Origin: Rathayibacter oskolensis
GTDB lineage: Bacteria; Actinomycetota; Actinomycetes; Actinomycetales; Microbacteriaceae
DNA length: 64,000 nucleotides
Reading direction: 5' to 3'
Assembly (NCBI RefSeq): GCF_900177245.1
Contig: NZ_FXBM01000002.1
Coordinates: 186,001-250,000, forward strand
Part shown: piece after piece, positions 50,837-59,459 of the stretch
Layout: every line of letters starts with the position of its first letter
Position numbering within the stretch: the stretch's first letter is position 1
The notes under the pieces: generated by a model
Database searches by the model: none
Seen by the model: only the letters and a program-made list of their open reading frames with translations
What the model was told of the DNA's origin: nothing
Made by a program: the position numbers and the translations under genes

Positions 50837-51559
50837 ATGACGATCAGGAGTCGATTCGTGCAGGCAGCCCTGAACGGCGATCGGGTGCACCCGGCGGTAC
50901 CGCACACGCCGGATGAGATCGCGGCCGACACGGTCGCGGCGGTCGCGGCCGGGGCCCACTCGGTCCACATCCACGTCTTCGATGACGACGGCCGGCAGAC
51001 GCTGGCCTCCGAGCACGTCGCGCGGGTGCTGCGAGCCGTCCGGGCGGAATCGCAGGTCCCGATCTCGTTGACGACGTCCGCCGACGTGGAGGCGGACCCG
51101 GGGAGCCGCTTCCGGGCGATCGAGGCGTGGACCGAGCTCCCGGACCTCGTGACCGCCAACCAGGGTGAGGCCGGTATCGCCGATCTGTGCGAGCTGCTGG
51201 CGAACCGCGGCGTCGGCATCGAGGCAGGTCTGCTGTCCCTCGACGACGCGCACGCCTTCGTGGCCTCGGGCGCGGCTCGCCGGTGCGTGCGGGTCATGGT
51301 CGAACCGCTCGACGCCGACCCGGATGCAGCGATCGCCCACGCCCGGGCGATCGAGAAGGTGGTCGCCGAAGCCGGCATCGCCCTCGAGCAGGTTCACCAC
51401 GGCGACGGCATCGCCTCCTGGTCCGTCAACCAGCGCGCGATACCGCTCGGGCACGGGATCCGCACCGGCCTCGAAGACACGCCGGTCCTTCCGGACGGTC
51501 GGCTCGCCCGCGACAACGCCGAATGCGTGGCGACCGCCGTCGCGATGCTCGCCCGCTGA
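50837..51559 (+). CDS. Beta-keto acid cleavage enzyme family protein (BKACE/DUF849)
   Basis: A 240-residue metal-dependent enzyme that, in the family, condenses a beta-keto acid with acetyl-CoA and splits it. It opens with FVQAALNGDRVHPAVPHTPDEIAADTVAAVAAGAHSVHIHVFDDDGRQTL, where HIH supplies metal ligands, and ends with the HGIRTGLEDTPVLPDGRLARDNAECVATAV block. It is somewhat short for the family (usually about 280-310). The substrate is unknown. ATG 50837 was chosen by similarity; no strong ribosome-binding site. It lies inside the 4.4-kb segment flanked by the duplicated DUF4082 copies. Confidence 0.85.
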   Translation: MTIRSRFVQAALNGDRVHPAVPHTPDEIAADTVAAVAAGAHSVHIHVFDDDGRQTLASEHVARVLRAVRAESQVPISLTTSADVEADPGSRFRAIEAWTELPDLVTANQGEAGIADLCELLANRGVGIEAGLLSLDDAHAFVASGAARRCVRVMVEPLDADPDAAIAHARAIEKVVAEAGIALEQVHHGDGIASWSVNQRAIPLGHGIRTGLEDTPVLPDGRLARDNAECVATAVAMLAR

Positions 51560-51628
51560 CCGCGCCGGTGATACTCGCCCTCTGACGAAGTCGATGGGCG
51601 AGGTCGGTCGACTCGCTAGGCTCGGCAG

Positions 51629-52588
51629 ATGAGCGACGCCCGCCCTCGTCTGCTGCGTCGTCGTCTGCCGGTCCTGATCGCCGTTCTCGCGGCGGTGCTC
51701 CTCTATGCGACGGTCGTCCTGATGTACGCAGGCGGCATCCGGGAGTCGAGCGAGGGCTGCGAGACGGTCATCGCGGGCGAGGACCCCGTCACGGTGAACC
51801 TGCAGCCGGCGGAGGTGAACGCAGCCCGCCAGAGGCTGGAGTTCCAGATGACGCTGCAGCCGTCCGAGAGCCTGATGTCCTCCGATGGATTCACCTCCGA
51901 CGAGACGATCAGCCTGGTCACCTTCCCGGTCGACGGGGCCAGTGTCCTGACGTTCCCCGCGGGCGAGGTGCTCGACAGCTCGGTGCAGTCGGACTACGCC
52001 GAGGGGATCGTGGAGGAATGGCCCTTCGACAGCTATCGGGCCGACCTGACGACCTTCGCCTTCACCGGCGAAGATCAGGACGACCACGAGCACACCGCTC
52101 TCCCCACCCGGGTGTGCCTCGACGATTCCGTGCCGGGGTGGCAGCTGCACACCGTGACCGAGAACCATCCCGGCAACACCGTGACCACGGCCCGGGGCGA
52201 CGAACCGCTGCCCTCCGTGGTGATCACCGCGACCCGGTCTGCGAGCACGGTCGCCTTCGGAATCGTGCTGCTCGGTCTGATGGCGGTCACGCCGATGCTG
52301 GTCCTGTTCGTGGCCATCAGCGCCTACACCGGTCGCCGGAAGGTGGAAGCCACCCTCACGAGCTGGATCGGTGCGATGCTCTTCGCCGTCATCCCCCTGC
52401 GGAACTTCCTCCCCGGTGCGCCACCGGTCGGTTCGTGGATCGACTACCTCGTCGTGCTGTGGGTGATCGCGGGCCTCGTCACCGGGCTGGCGATCTACAT
52501 CCTGGCGTGGAACCGCTGGGGTCACGGCGCGACCGCCAGACAGCCGATCGTCTCCGGGCCGGAGGACTTGGACACGCGATCCCCGTGA
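51629..52588 (+). CDS. DUF4436-type membrane protein
   Basis: A 319-residue protein with one N-terminal TM (LPVLIAVLAAVLLYATVVLMYAGGI), an extracytoplasmic beta-rich domain of about 160 residues, and three C-terminal TM segments (VAFGIVLLGLMAVTPMLVLFVAI; LTSWIGAMLFAVIPLRNFLPG; YLVVLWVIAGLVTGLAIYILAW). This layout is the DUF4436 family, of unknown function in actinobacteria. TAGGCT lies 6 bases before ATG 51629, with no ribosome-binding site, consistent with a leaderless mRNA. Confidence 0.8.
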   Translation: MSDARPRLLRRRLPVLIAVLAAVLLYATVVLMYAGGIRESSEGCETVIAGEDPVTVNLQPAEVNAARQRLEFQMTLQPSESLMSSDGFTSDETISLVTFPVDGASVLTFPAGEVLDSSVQSDYAEGIVEEWPFDSYRADLTTFAFTGEDQDDHEHTALPTRVCLDDSVPGWQLHTVTENHPGNTVTTARGDEPLPSVVITATRSASTVAFGIVLLGLMAVTPMLVLFVAISAYTGRRKVEATLTSWIGAMLFAVIPLRNFLPGAPPVGSWIDYLVVLWVIAGLVTGLAIYILAWNRWGHGATARQPIVSGPEDLDTRSP

Positions 52589-52739
52589 GGAGAAGCGGGG
52601 TCGCCGTGCGGGAGCAGCAGCAGTGGGGGTGGGAGGGGCTCGCTTCCCGAGAATGCGCCCCACCATCGACAACGCTCGCGCTGACGAGCATCCGTTCGCG
52701 GCCGACGCTGCAGAAGCCGACAGCGCGGTGCGTTCTTGC

Positions 52740-53912
52740 TCAGGCAGCGATGCGTCGGATGCGGGCGAGGGTTCGGTCGATCTCGTCCTCGGTGGTGAAG
52801 TAGTGCGGCGAGAAGCGGAGGAGCGGATGGACGCCGCGCAGGACAGTGTCGAACTGGTTGTGCTCGGGGACGGTCGTGCTCACCGCGATCCGATCCTCGG
52901 CCAGGCGGTCCTTCGCCTCCTGCGCAGAGACTCCGGCGATGGATGCGGTGACGATGGCGCAGCGCTCCGCGCCGAGGTCGTGCGTCGTGACGCCCGGGAG
53001 AGCGTCGAGTCCGTCGCGAAGCAGCGATCCGAGGCCTCTCGCTCGTTCGGCTACCGCTTCGAGACCGAGCTCGAGAGCTTGATCGACGGCTGATCCGAGG
53101 CCGACGACGTTGACGTAGCTCTTCTCCCAGGTCTCGAAACGGCCCGCACCCGGCCGCCAGCGGAAGTCCGTCCCGCCGTCCCAGGTGGCGGAGCCGATCT
53201 CGACCACGTTCGGATCCAGCCGCTCCACGGCCCGAGGACCAGCCCACAGGAACCCGGTCCCTCGGGGTCCGCGGAGGAACTTGCGGCCGGTCCCGGTGAG
53301 CAGGTCGCAACCCAGTGCCGCGACATCGATGGGGAGCTGGCCGACGGCCTGCGTGGCGTCGAGGAGGAAGAGGACGTCGTGCGCGCGGGCGATCGCGCCG
53401 ACCGCGGCCGCCGGGTTGACGAGGCCGCCGCTGGTCGGGATCCAGGTCAGGCCGATGATCTTCGTCCGCTCATCGATCAGGTCGGCGAGAGCATCGAGGT
53501 CGACCTGGCCGTTCTCATCGTTCGGCACGACGACCAGCTCCGCTCCGGTGCGCTGCGCAACCTGCCAGTAGGCCAGGACGGCGCTGCCGTACTCGTCGGC
53601 GGCCGTCAGGATCCGGTCGCCGGGACCGAGCGGTACCGAGTAGAAGGCGGCGTTCCAGGCGTGAGTGGAGTTGTCGAACAGGGCGATCTCCTCGGCCGTT
53701 CCGCCCACGAGGCGCGCCAGGCTGTCGTAGGTGCCTGCGATCGCCTGGCGGGCCGCGTCCTCCGCCTCGTAGCCGCCCAGCTCGGCCTCCAGCCGGAGCA
53801 TGCCCTGCATGGCCTCCAGCGTCGTCTCGGACAGCAGTGCGGCGCCGGCGTTGTTCAGGTGCGTTCGATTCGCGCATCCCGGCGTCCGTCTCCGGAGCGA
53901 TTCCACATCCAT
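52740..53912 (-). CDS. Class V aminotransferase-fold PLP enzyme (EgtE/isopenicillin-N-epimerase-like)
   Basis: A 390-residue pyridoxal-phosphate enzyme. It opens with RTHLNNAGAALLSETTLEAM, has the cofactor segment GLTWIPTSGGLVNPAAAVGAIARAHDVLFLLDATQAVGQLPIDVAALGCDLLTGTGRKFLRGPRGTGFLW, where the Lys in GRKF should bind PLP, and ends with a small-domain block LRFSPHYFTTEDEIDRTL. Hercynylcysteine sulfoxide lyase (EgtE) and cysteine-desulfurase-like enzymes share this pattern; no other ergothioneine gene is seen nearby, so the role stays open. ATG 53912 was chosen because longer readings carry no family similarity. Confidence 0.85.
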   Translation of the reverse strand: MDVESLRRRTPGCANRTHLNNAGAALLSETTLEAMQGMLRLEAELGGYEAEDAARQAIAGTYDSLARLVGGTAEEIALFDNSTHAWNAAFYSVPLGPGDRILTAADEYGSAVLAYWQVAQRTGAELVVVPNDENGQVDLDALADLIDERTKIIGLTWIPTSGGLVNPAAAVGAIARAHDVLFLLDATQAVGQLPIDVAALGCDLLTGTGRKFLRGPRGTGFLWAGPRAVERLDPNVVEIGSATWDGGTDFRWRPGAGRFETWEKSYVNVVGLGSAVDQALELGLEAVAERARGLGSLLRDGLDALPGVTTHDLGAERCAIVTASIAGVSAQEAKDRLAEDRIAVSTTVPEHNQFDTVLRGVHPLLRFSPHYFTTEDEIDRTLARIRRIAA

Positions 53913-54096
53913 GCGCCCATCGTCACAGCCAGCACCACGGGATGCCACCGCTTCCGTGACGCGAAGGACGTTCGTCACGACCGTGGCCGGCGCCGCGCAG
54001 ATCCGAATCGGCTGGAACCCGAGGGCCGGCCGGTTGACGGATCGCCGGCGAGGGAGTCGTCTGGAGAGACGATTCCGAGGACGAGCGGGGAGCCTG

Positions 54097-54993
54097 ATGC
54101 ACATCGTGATGAGCGGGAACGGACATGTCGGATCGGCCACGGCGGCTGCGCTGCTCGATCGCGGCGAGGCGGTGACGGTCCTCGTCCGCGACACCGTCGC
54201 CGCGGAACGTCTGCGCGCTCGAGGCGCTGTCGTCGTGACCGCCGACGCGAGCGATGAGGAATCCCTCCGCAGGGCCTTCCGGTCGGGACGGCGGGCACTG
54301 CTGGTGAATCCTCCGGCGGATCCCTCAGGTGACACCGACCAGGCGGAGCACCGGACCGTCGACACGATCCTCCGCGCGCTGGAGGGGTCCGGGCTCGAGA
54401 AGGTCGTCGCCGTCTCCACCTACGGCGCGCAGGCCGGCGACGGTATCGGCGATCTGGGGACGCTCTGGAGGCTCGAGCAGGGACTGGTCCGGCAGAGCAT
54501 CCCCGCCGCGATCAACCGCCACGCCTACTCGATGACCAATTGGAACGCCTACCTGCCCCTGGTGCTCGACCAGGGGGTCCTCCCGTCCGCCCTTCCAGGG
54601 GATCTGCGACTCCCGATGGTCGCACCGGCCGACCTCGGTGCCGCCGCTGCTGATCGACTGCGATCGAGCGTCGAGGACGCGAGAGTGCTGCATGTCGAAG
54701 GCCCTGACCGGTACACGCCCGCGGACGTCGCCTCCGCGTTCGCGACCGCTCTCGACAGGCCTGTCGCTCTGCACGTGACCCCCCTGGATCAGCTCGAGCA
54801 GATGTTCACCGGCATCGGCTTCTCCGAGACCGCCGCCTCGTCGTACGCGGAGTTGACGCGCCGCACCGTCCACGGGCTGCACCTCCCCGACGACCCCCGT
54901 CGAGGCGCGACGAGTCTGCACGACCACGTCGCCGCACGAGCGGACGAGCACCGCGCCTCATCGCGGCGGTCGCGTCCCGTTGACGAGCAGTGA
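54097..54993 (+). CDS. NmrA-like NAD(P)-binding protein
   Basis: A 298-residue protein of the atypical SDR/NmrA group, with the N-terminal motif MHIVMSGNGHVGSATAAALLDRGEAVTVLVRD and the characteristic SALLVNPPADPSGDT and VVAVSTYGAQ segments. It lacks the SDR catalytic Tyr-Lys pair in the usual place, so it may be a redox sensor or reductase. ATG 54097 follows GGGGAG. Its stop overlaps the start of the broken hydrolase gene (GTGA), showing that the two were once co-translated. Confidence 0.85.
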   Translation: MHIVMSGNGHVGSATAAALLDRGEAVTVLVRDTVAAERLRARGAVVVTADASDEESLRRAFRSGRRALLVNPPADPSGDTDQAEHRTVDTILRALEGSGLEKVVAVSTYGAQAGDGIGDLGTLWRLEQGLVRQSIPAAINRHAYSMTNWNAYLPLVLDQGVLPSALPGDLRLPMVAPADLGAAAADRLRSSVEDARVLHVEGPDRYTPADVASAFATALDRPVALHVTPLDQLEQMFTGIGFSETAASSYAELTRRTVHGLHLPDDPRRGATSLHDHVAARADEHRASSRRSRPVDEQ

Positions 54994-55200
54994 CTGCTCG
55001 CGACCCGGGGCGCAGCAGCGTCCGCCGGGACGGCGTGGAGCTGTCCTACCTCGACACGCAGCGGACTCCTCCCGGTGACGGCGACGAGGCTCCGGTCCTG
55101 CTCGCCCTGCACGGGCACCTCAACGAGGCGCGCTTCATCCAGCAGGGAGCGGTCCCCGACGGGCTCCCCCATCGCGTCGTCGCCCTCGTTCTCGCCGGCC
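54990..55200 (+). pseudogene. Truncated alpha/beta-hydrolase (N-terminal fragment)
   Basis: GTG 54990 starts VTARDPGRSSVRRDGVELSYLDT..., and PVLLALHGHLNEARF is the oxyanion HG motif of an alpha/beta hydrolase. Similarity ends at HRVVAL-VLAGLG near 55195, and the nucleophile, Asp and His are missing. The frame runs on out of phase into the duplicated DUF4082 sequence. The break lies in a short match (CTCGCCGGC-N2-CGGTGAGC) shared by both genes. It was the second gene of an operon with the NmrA-like gene. Confidence 0.8.
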
Positions 55201-55710
55201 TCGGTGAGCACCCCGACGCCGGCGCCGGCGCCCGCGGGTGCTCGCCTCTTCGACGGCGCGACGCCCGCGACCGCCTCCGTCGACGACTCGTCCTCGGTCG
55301 AGGTGGGGATGAGCTTCACCGTCTCCGCGGCGGGCAGCGCGACCGGCATCGCCTTCTACAGGGGCTCCCGCAACACCGGAACGCACGTCGGGTCGCTGTG
55401 GGACGCCTCCGGCACGCGGGTCGCTCAGGTGACCTTCACGGGCGAGTCCGCGAGCGGATGGCAGAGCGCGGCGTTCGCGTCGCCGGTCTCGCTGACTCCG
55501 GGGGCGCGGTACACGGTGTCGTATCTCGCTCCGGCGGGGTACTACGCGGCGACCCCGTCCGGGCTCGCGTCGCCGGTCACCGCGGGTGCGCTGACCACGG
55601 CGTCCGCGCCCAACGGCGTGTACCGCTACGGGTCGGGCGGAGTGATGCCGACAGCCGCGTACAACAGCACGAACTACTTCGTCGACGTGTACTTCCAGGC
55701 GCAGGGGTAG
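55187..55710 (+). pseudogene. Duplicated DUF4082 module, copy 2 (orphan fragment)
   Basis: Encodes STPTPAPAPAGARLFDGATP... to the terminal QAQG, identical to residues ~1057-1223 of the secreted protein except for two substitutions I can see (Arg to Thr and Ser to Ala). It has no start codon with a ribosome-binding site and no signal peptide in frame, and is not in phase with the hydrolase fragment. It is therefore a dead copy, or a donor for recombination with the full gene. Confidence 0.8.
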
Positions 55711-55911
55711 GAGCACCTGGTCGCCGGCGCCGTCCCTCAGTGGCCGGAGACGACGGAGGAGAGGCGGGGGGTGGCGGGCTTCACTCGTTCGGGGGGTGCT
55801 GCCGGGTCGAGACGGTGCGTGTGACCCGTTGTGGGGCTCCGGGCCGGGTGCCAGGGTCGGCACAGGGCGAGATGTGCAGGCGCCCGGCTTCGCTCGGAGA
55901 GGAACCCGCTG

Positions 55912-58005
55912 ATGCGTTCCACCATCACCCGCAGTCTCACGGTCGCCGTTCTCGCCGCCGCGCTCGTCGTCGCCGGCGCTCCCGCTCACGCGGCGCCTGC
56001 TCCGACAGCAGCGGCAGCGGCAACCCCTACCGGCGCCCCTCTCATCGGAGTCGCGTCGAAGCGGTGCCTCGACGTCCCGAATGCGACGACCGTGAACCGC
56101 ACAGTGGTGGTCCTCTACGACTGCAACAAGGGCGCCAACCAGAACTGGACGATCACGGCGAGCGGTGAGATCACCGTGTACGGCGGCGCGAAGTGCCTGG
56201 AGGTGCGCGGCCGCGCGACGACGGCCGGCACCCCGGTGCAGATCAACGACTGCGTCGGCGGGACCTGGCAGAAGTGGCGGTTCGAGAGCGACGGCACCGT
56301 TCGCGGTGTCGGGTCGGGCCTCTGCCTGAGCGTCAAGGATCAGAAGACGGCGAACCGCTCGTCCGTGCAGATCGCGACCTGCGTCGGCGGGGACTGGCAG
56401 AAGTGGAGGACCTCCGCGCTCTCAGCGGATACGACCGCCCCGTCTGCGCCGACGAACCCGCGGGTCGCGGATCTCGGCTGCCGAACGGCGACGTTCTCGT
56501 GGAACGCGTCGACGGACGCTGTCGGAGTGACCGGGTACGACGTGTACCACGACGGTCAGTTCATGAAGGCTGTCGCGGGGAACGTCACCTCGACCAGCAT
56601 CGACGTGACGCCGGGTGCGCAGTGGGGGCTGTACGTGAACGCCCGCGACGCCGCCGGCAACATCTCCCAGGCCAGCGCCACCGTCGCGGTGACGGTGCCG
56701 CAGTGCACGGTCGACACCCAGGCGCCCACCCGCCCGACCGGCCTCACCGCGAGAGCGGCCGGCACCGCCGTCACCCTCACCTGGAGCGCGAGCACCGACA
56801 ACGTCGGCGTGCGCAGTTACACGATCTTCCGCGGCTCCACCCAGGTCGGGACCGTCACCGGCACCGGCACGGCAGCACCGCCCCTGACCTTCACCGAGAG
56901 CGGCCTGACCGCGAACACCGGCTACTCCTATACCGTCGCGGCCGTCGACGCCCAGGGCAACGCCTCCGCCCGCAGCGCTGCGGCCGCCGTGACCACCGGC
57001 GCGGCCTGCAGCACCGAGTTCTGCACCGTCACCCAGACCACCACCGACACCGACATCCCCTGGGGGCTGACCACTCTCTCCGACGGGACCGTCCTGTACT
57101 CGCGCCGCGACGCGCAGGACCTCATCCGGTTGAATCCCGCGACGGGCGTCAAGACCACCCTGGGGACGGTGCCCAACGTCCAGAGCACGGACGGAGAGGG
57201 CGGCCTCCTGGGCATCGCGGTGTCGCCCACCTTCGCGACGGATCAGTGGCTGTACGTCATGCACACCTCTCCCACCGACAACCGGGTCATCCGCCTCAAG
57301 CTCATCGGCGACCGCCTCGACACGAGCACCACGCAGGTCCTCGCCTCCGGGATCCTGCGGAACAAGTACCACAACGGCGGTCGACTGCGCTTCGGCCCCG
57401 ACGGGAAGCTGTACATCAGCACCGGCGACGGCCAGAACACCGCCACCGCCCAGAACCTCGCCTCCCTCAGTGGCAAGATCCTGCGTATCAACCCCGACGG
57501 CACCATCCCCGCCGACAACCCCTTCGGGAACGCCGTCTGGAGCTACGGGCACCGCAATCCCCAGGGACTCGCCTTCGACTCGCAAGGACGGCTCTGGGAG
57601 CAGGAGTTCGGCAACAGCGTCATGGACGAGACGAACCTCATCGTCCGCGGCGGCAACTACGGCTGGCCCGCCTGCGAGGGAACCGCCGGCACCTGCTCCA
57701 CCCCCGGCTTCATCGCCCCGAAGCAGACGTACCCGACCAGCGCGGGCTCCTGCTCGGGCCTCGCCATCGTCCGCGACGTCGTCTACATCGCCTGCCTCCG
57801 CGGGACCCGCCTCTACCGCGCGCCCATCACCGGCGACACCCTCGCCACCCCGACCGCATCCTTCATCGGCACCTACGGTCGTCTGCGCACGGTCGAACCC
57901 GACGGACGAGGCGGCCTCTGGCTCACGACCTCGAACAGCGGGGACAAGGACAGCATCCCGAACAACAGCAACGAGAAGATCCTCCGCGTCACCCTCGGCG
58001 GATGA
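55912..58005 (+). CDS. Secreted PQQ-type sugar dehydrogenase with ricin-lectin and FN3 domains
   Basis: A 697-residue secreted protein. Order: signal peptide ~1-30 (AHA-AP); ricin B-like lectin ~45-165 (KRCLDVPNATT, NQNWTI, KCLEV, QKWRF, LCLSVKD, QKWR); FN3 ~172-262 and ~265-362; beta-propeller of the soluble glucose/sorbosone dehydrogenase type ~365-697 (DIPWGLTTLSDGTVLYSRRD, EGGLLGIAVSP, HNGGRLRFGPDGKLYISTGDGQN, GHRNPQGLAFDSQGRLWEQEFG). Such propellers oxidise aldoses with PQQ, and the lectin should anchor it to glycans. ATG 55912 follows GAGAGGA. It is an apt partner for the sugar locus, but no PQQ synthesis genes are visible here. Confidence 0.9.
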   Translation: MRSTITRSLTVAVLAAALVVAGAPAHAAPAPTAAAAATPTGAPLIGVASKRCLDVPNATTVNRTVVVLYDCNKGANQNWTITASGEITVYGGAKCLEVRGRATTAGTPVQINDCVGGTWQKWRFESDGTVRGVGSGLCLSVKDQKTANRSSVQIATCVGGDWQKWRTSALSADTTAPSAPTNPRVADLGCRTATFSWNASTDAVGVTGYDVYHDGQFMKAVAGNVTSTSIDVTPGAQWGLYVNARDAAGNISQASATVAVTVPQCTVDTQAPTRPTGLTARAAGTAVTLTWSASTDNVGVRSYTIFRGSTQVGTVTGTGTAAPPLTFTESGLTANTGYSYTVAAVDAQGNASARSAAAAVTTGAACSTEFCTVTQTTTDTDIPWGLTTLSDGTVLYSRRDAQDLIRLNPATGVKTTLGTVPNVQSTDGEGGLLGIAVSPTFATDQWLYVMHTSPTDNRVIRLKLIGDRLDTSTTQVLASGILRNKYHNGGRLRFGPDGKLYISTGDGQNTATAQNLASLSGKILRINPDGTIPADNPFGNAVWSYGHRNPQGLAFDSQGRLWEQEFGNSVMDETNLIVRGGNYGWPACEGTAGTCSTPGFIAPKQTYPTSAGSCSGLAIVRDVVYIACLRGTRLYRAPITGDTLATPTASFIGTYGRLRTVEPDGRGGLWLTTSNSGDKDSIPNNSNEKILRVTLGG

Positions 58006-58111
58006 CGTGCAGCGACCACAGGGGCGGCGACGAGCTCGCCGTCCACGTCGCCCGAGGAGTCGACCGTGAGCCCGCCACGCCGAGCGGGTCGCCGTCAGCG
58101 CTGGTCCGGCG

Positions 58112-58558
58112 TCACCCGGTGGGGCCGATCACCTTCAGGAGAAGACGGTTCAGCTCTTCGCTCTCGATCGGCGTGAGGCCGACGTCGGTCAGGTCGTTCG
58201 TCTCCTCCGCGATCGTCCAGACGTCCTCGAGGGCAGCGCGTCCGCGAGCGGTGATCTGGACGGGGTTGCGACGGCCTCTCTCCCTGCCGCCGGTACGCCG
58301 GGTGAGGCCGCGCGCCTCGAGCTGGTCGAGGAGCGGCACCACGCTCTGCGGACGCAGCAGCACCGCCCGAGCGATCTCGGCTGTCGTGAGCTCCTCGTCC
58401 CGGGCGAGAAAGGCGAGCACGCCGAACTGGATGGGGTTCATCCCGTGGACGTCGAGCCGGTCCGCCAGGCGATTGCCGATCAGGCGCGCGGCGCGCGTGA
58501 AGTTCCACGCCAGAACTCCATCGAGCCGAGACGCGGCGCCACTCTCCGCTTCCCTCAC
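58112..58558 (-). CDS. MarR family transcriptional regulator
   Basis: A 148-residue winged-helix repressor: VHGMNPIQFGVLAFLARDEELTTAEIARAVLLRPQSVVPLLDQLEARGLTRRTGGRERGRRNPVQITARGRAALEDV (residues ~37-113) contains the recognition helix and the wing. GTG 58558 has a purine-rich GGAAGGATGGGG stretch before it. It is divergent from an NAD(P)-binding protein, and TAACAG-CTTT-CTGTTA lies between them. Confidence 0.88.
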   Translation of the reverse strand: MREAESGAASRLDGVLAWNFTRAARLIGNRLADRLDVHGMNPIQFGVLAFLARDEELTTAEIARAVLLRPQSVVPLLDQLEARGLTRRTGGRERGRRNPVQITARGRAALEDVWTIAEETNDLTDVGLTPIESEELNRLLLKVIGPTG

Positions 58559-58598
58559 GTCCCCATCCTTCCATCAGGTTGCCTCCGTACCCTCTCAC

Positions 58599-58614
58599 TA
58601 ACAGCTTTCTGTTA
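58599..58614. promoter_or_regulatory. MarR operator TAACAG-N4-CTGTTA
   Basis: A perfect 16-bp inverted repeat in AT-rich surroundings, 17 bases before the divergent ATG at 58631 and 41 bases before the MarR start. This is the classic shape of a MarR box and should control both genes. Confidence 0.75.
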
Positions 58615-58630
58615 CTAGCGGAGGAGTGCC

Positions 58631-59359
58631 ATGACGGACACCGGAAACGACGAGTCCGATGGATCGAGACGGCATTCCCGCGTCCTGATCCTCGGAGCGA
58701 ACGGACCCACCGGTCGGGAGACGACGCAGCAGGCGCTCGCCCGCGGCTACGAGGTGCACGCGCTGACCCGCCACCCCGAGACGTTCCCCCTCGAGCACGA
58801 GAGGTTGCGGATCATCGCCGGCGATGCGACCGATCCGACCGTGATCGACGCGGCGGTCGCGGCCACCGACGCCGTCATCTGCACCATCGGAGCGTCCTTC
58901 ACCCGCCACCCGGTGAACGTCTACTCCGTGAGCTCCCAGCTCCTCGTCGCGGCCCTGCTCCGACACGGACGCCGACGGCTGATGGTGGTGACGTCCTCAG
59001 GAGTGCAGCCGTCTCACCTGCAGCACGGCGCACTGCAGAGACTGTCGTACACGGTCATGCGGCGCTTCTTCGGCCGAACGGTCTACGACGACATGACCGC
59101 GATGGAGGCGTTCGTCTCGGCGAGCGATCTCGACTGGACCATCGTGCGCCCGCCGGGACTGAGCAACGACCCCGGCCGGGGCTATGCCGTGGCCGAGAAC
59201 GAGATCGAGGGCGGCTTCTGCTCCCGCGCCGACCTCGCCCGACTGCTCCTCGACCAGCTCGACGACGACCGCTTCCTCCGCAAGATCGCCGCGGTCTCGA
59301 CCCCGGGGCTCCGGGTGAGCGCCGTGCAGATGATCAAAGTCGAGGTCCTCAAACGGTGA
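58631..59359 (+). CDS. NAD(P)-binding, SDR-like (NmrA/YwnB type) protein
   Basis: A 242-residue protein of the atypical SDR fold: VLILGANGPTGRETTQQALARGYEVHALTRHPE (residues ~18-50), DATDPTVIDAAVAATDAVICTIG, and MVVTSSGVQ, then DLDWTIVRPPGLSNDPGRG. It resembles NAD(P)H-binding oxidoreductases induced by stress; the substrate is unknown. A good ribosome-binding site (GGAGGAG) precedes ATG 58631. The MarR gene opposite is its likely regulator. Confidence 0.86.
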   Translation: MTDTGNDESDGSRRHSRVLILGANGPTGRETTQQALARGYEVHALTRHPETFPLEHERLRIIAGDATDPTVIDAAVAATDAVICTIGASFTRHPVNVYSVSSQLLVAALLRHGRRRLMVVTSSGVQPSHLQHGALQRLSYTVMRRFFGRTVYDDMTAMEAFVSASDLDWTIVRPPGLSNDPGRGYAVAENEIEGGFCSRADLARLLLDQLDDDRFLRKIAAVSTPGLRVSAVQMIKVEVLKR

Positions 59360-59459
59360 GCACCCGCTTCCCCGGCCGACCAGCGGCCCCCCACGAGAAC
59401 GGACGACGCGCAGGGCATGACGTCTCTCCGAGACGGCGAGCACCGAGAGACGACCTGCG

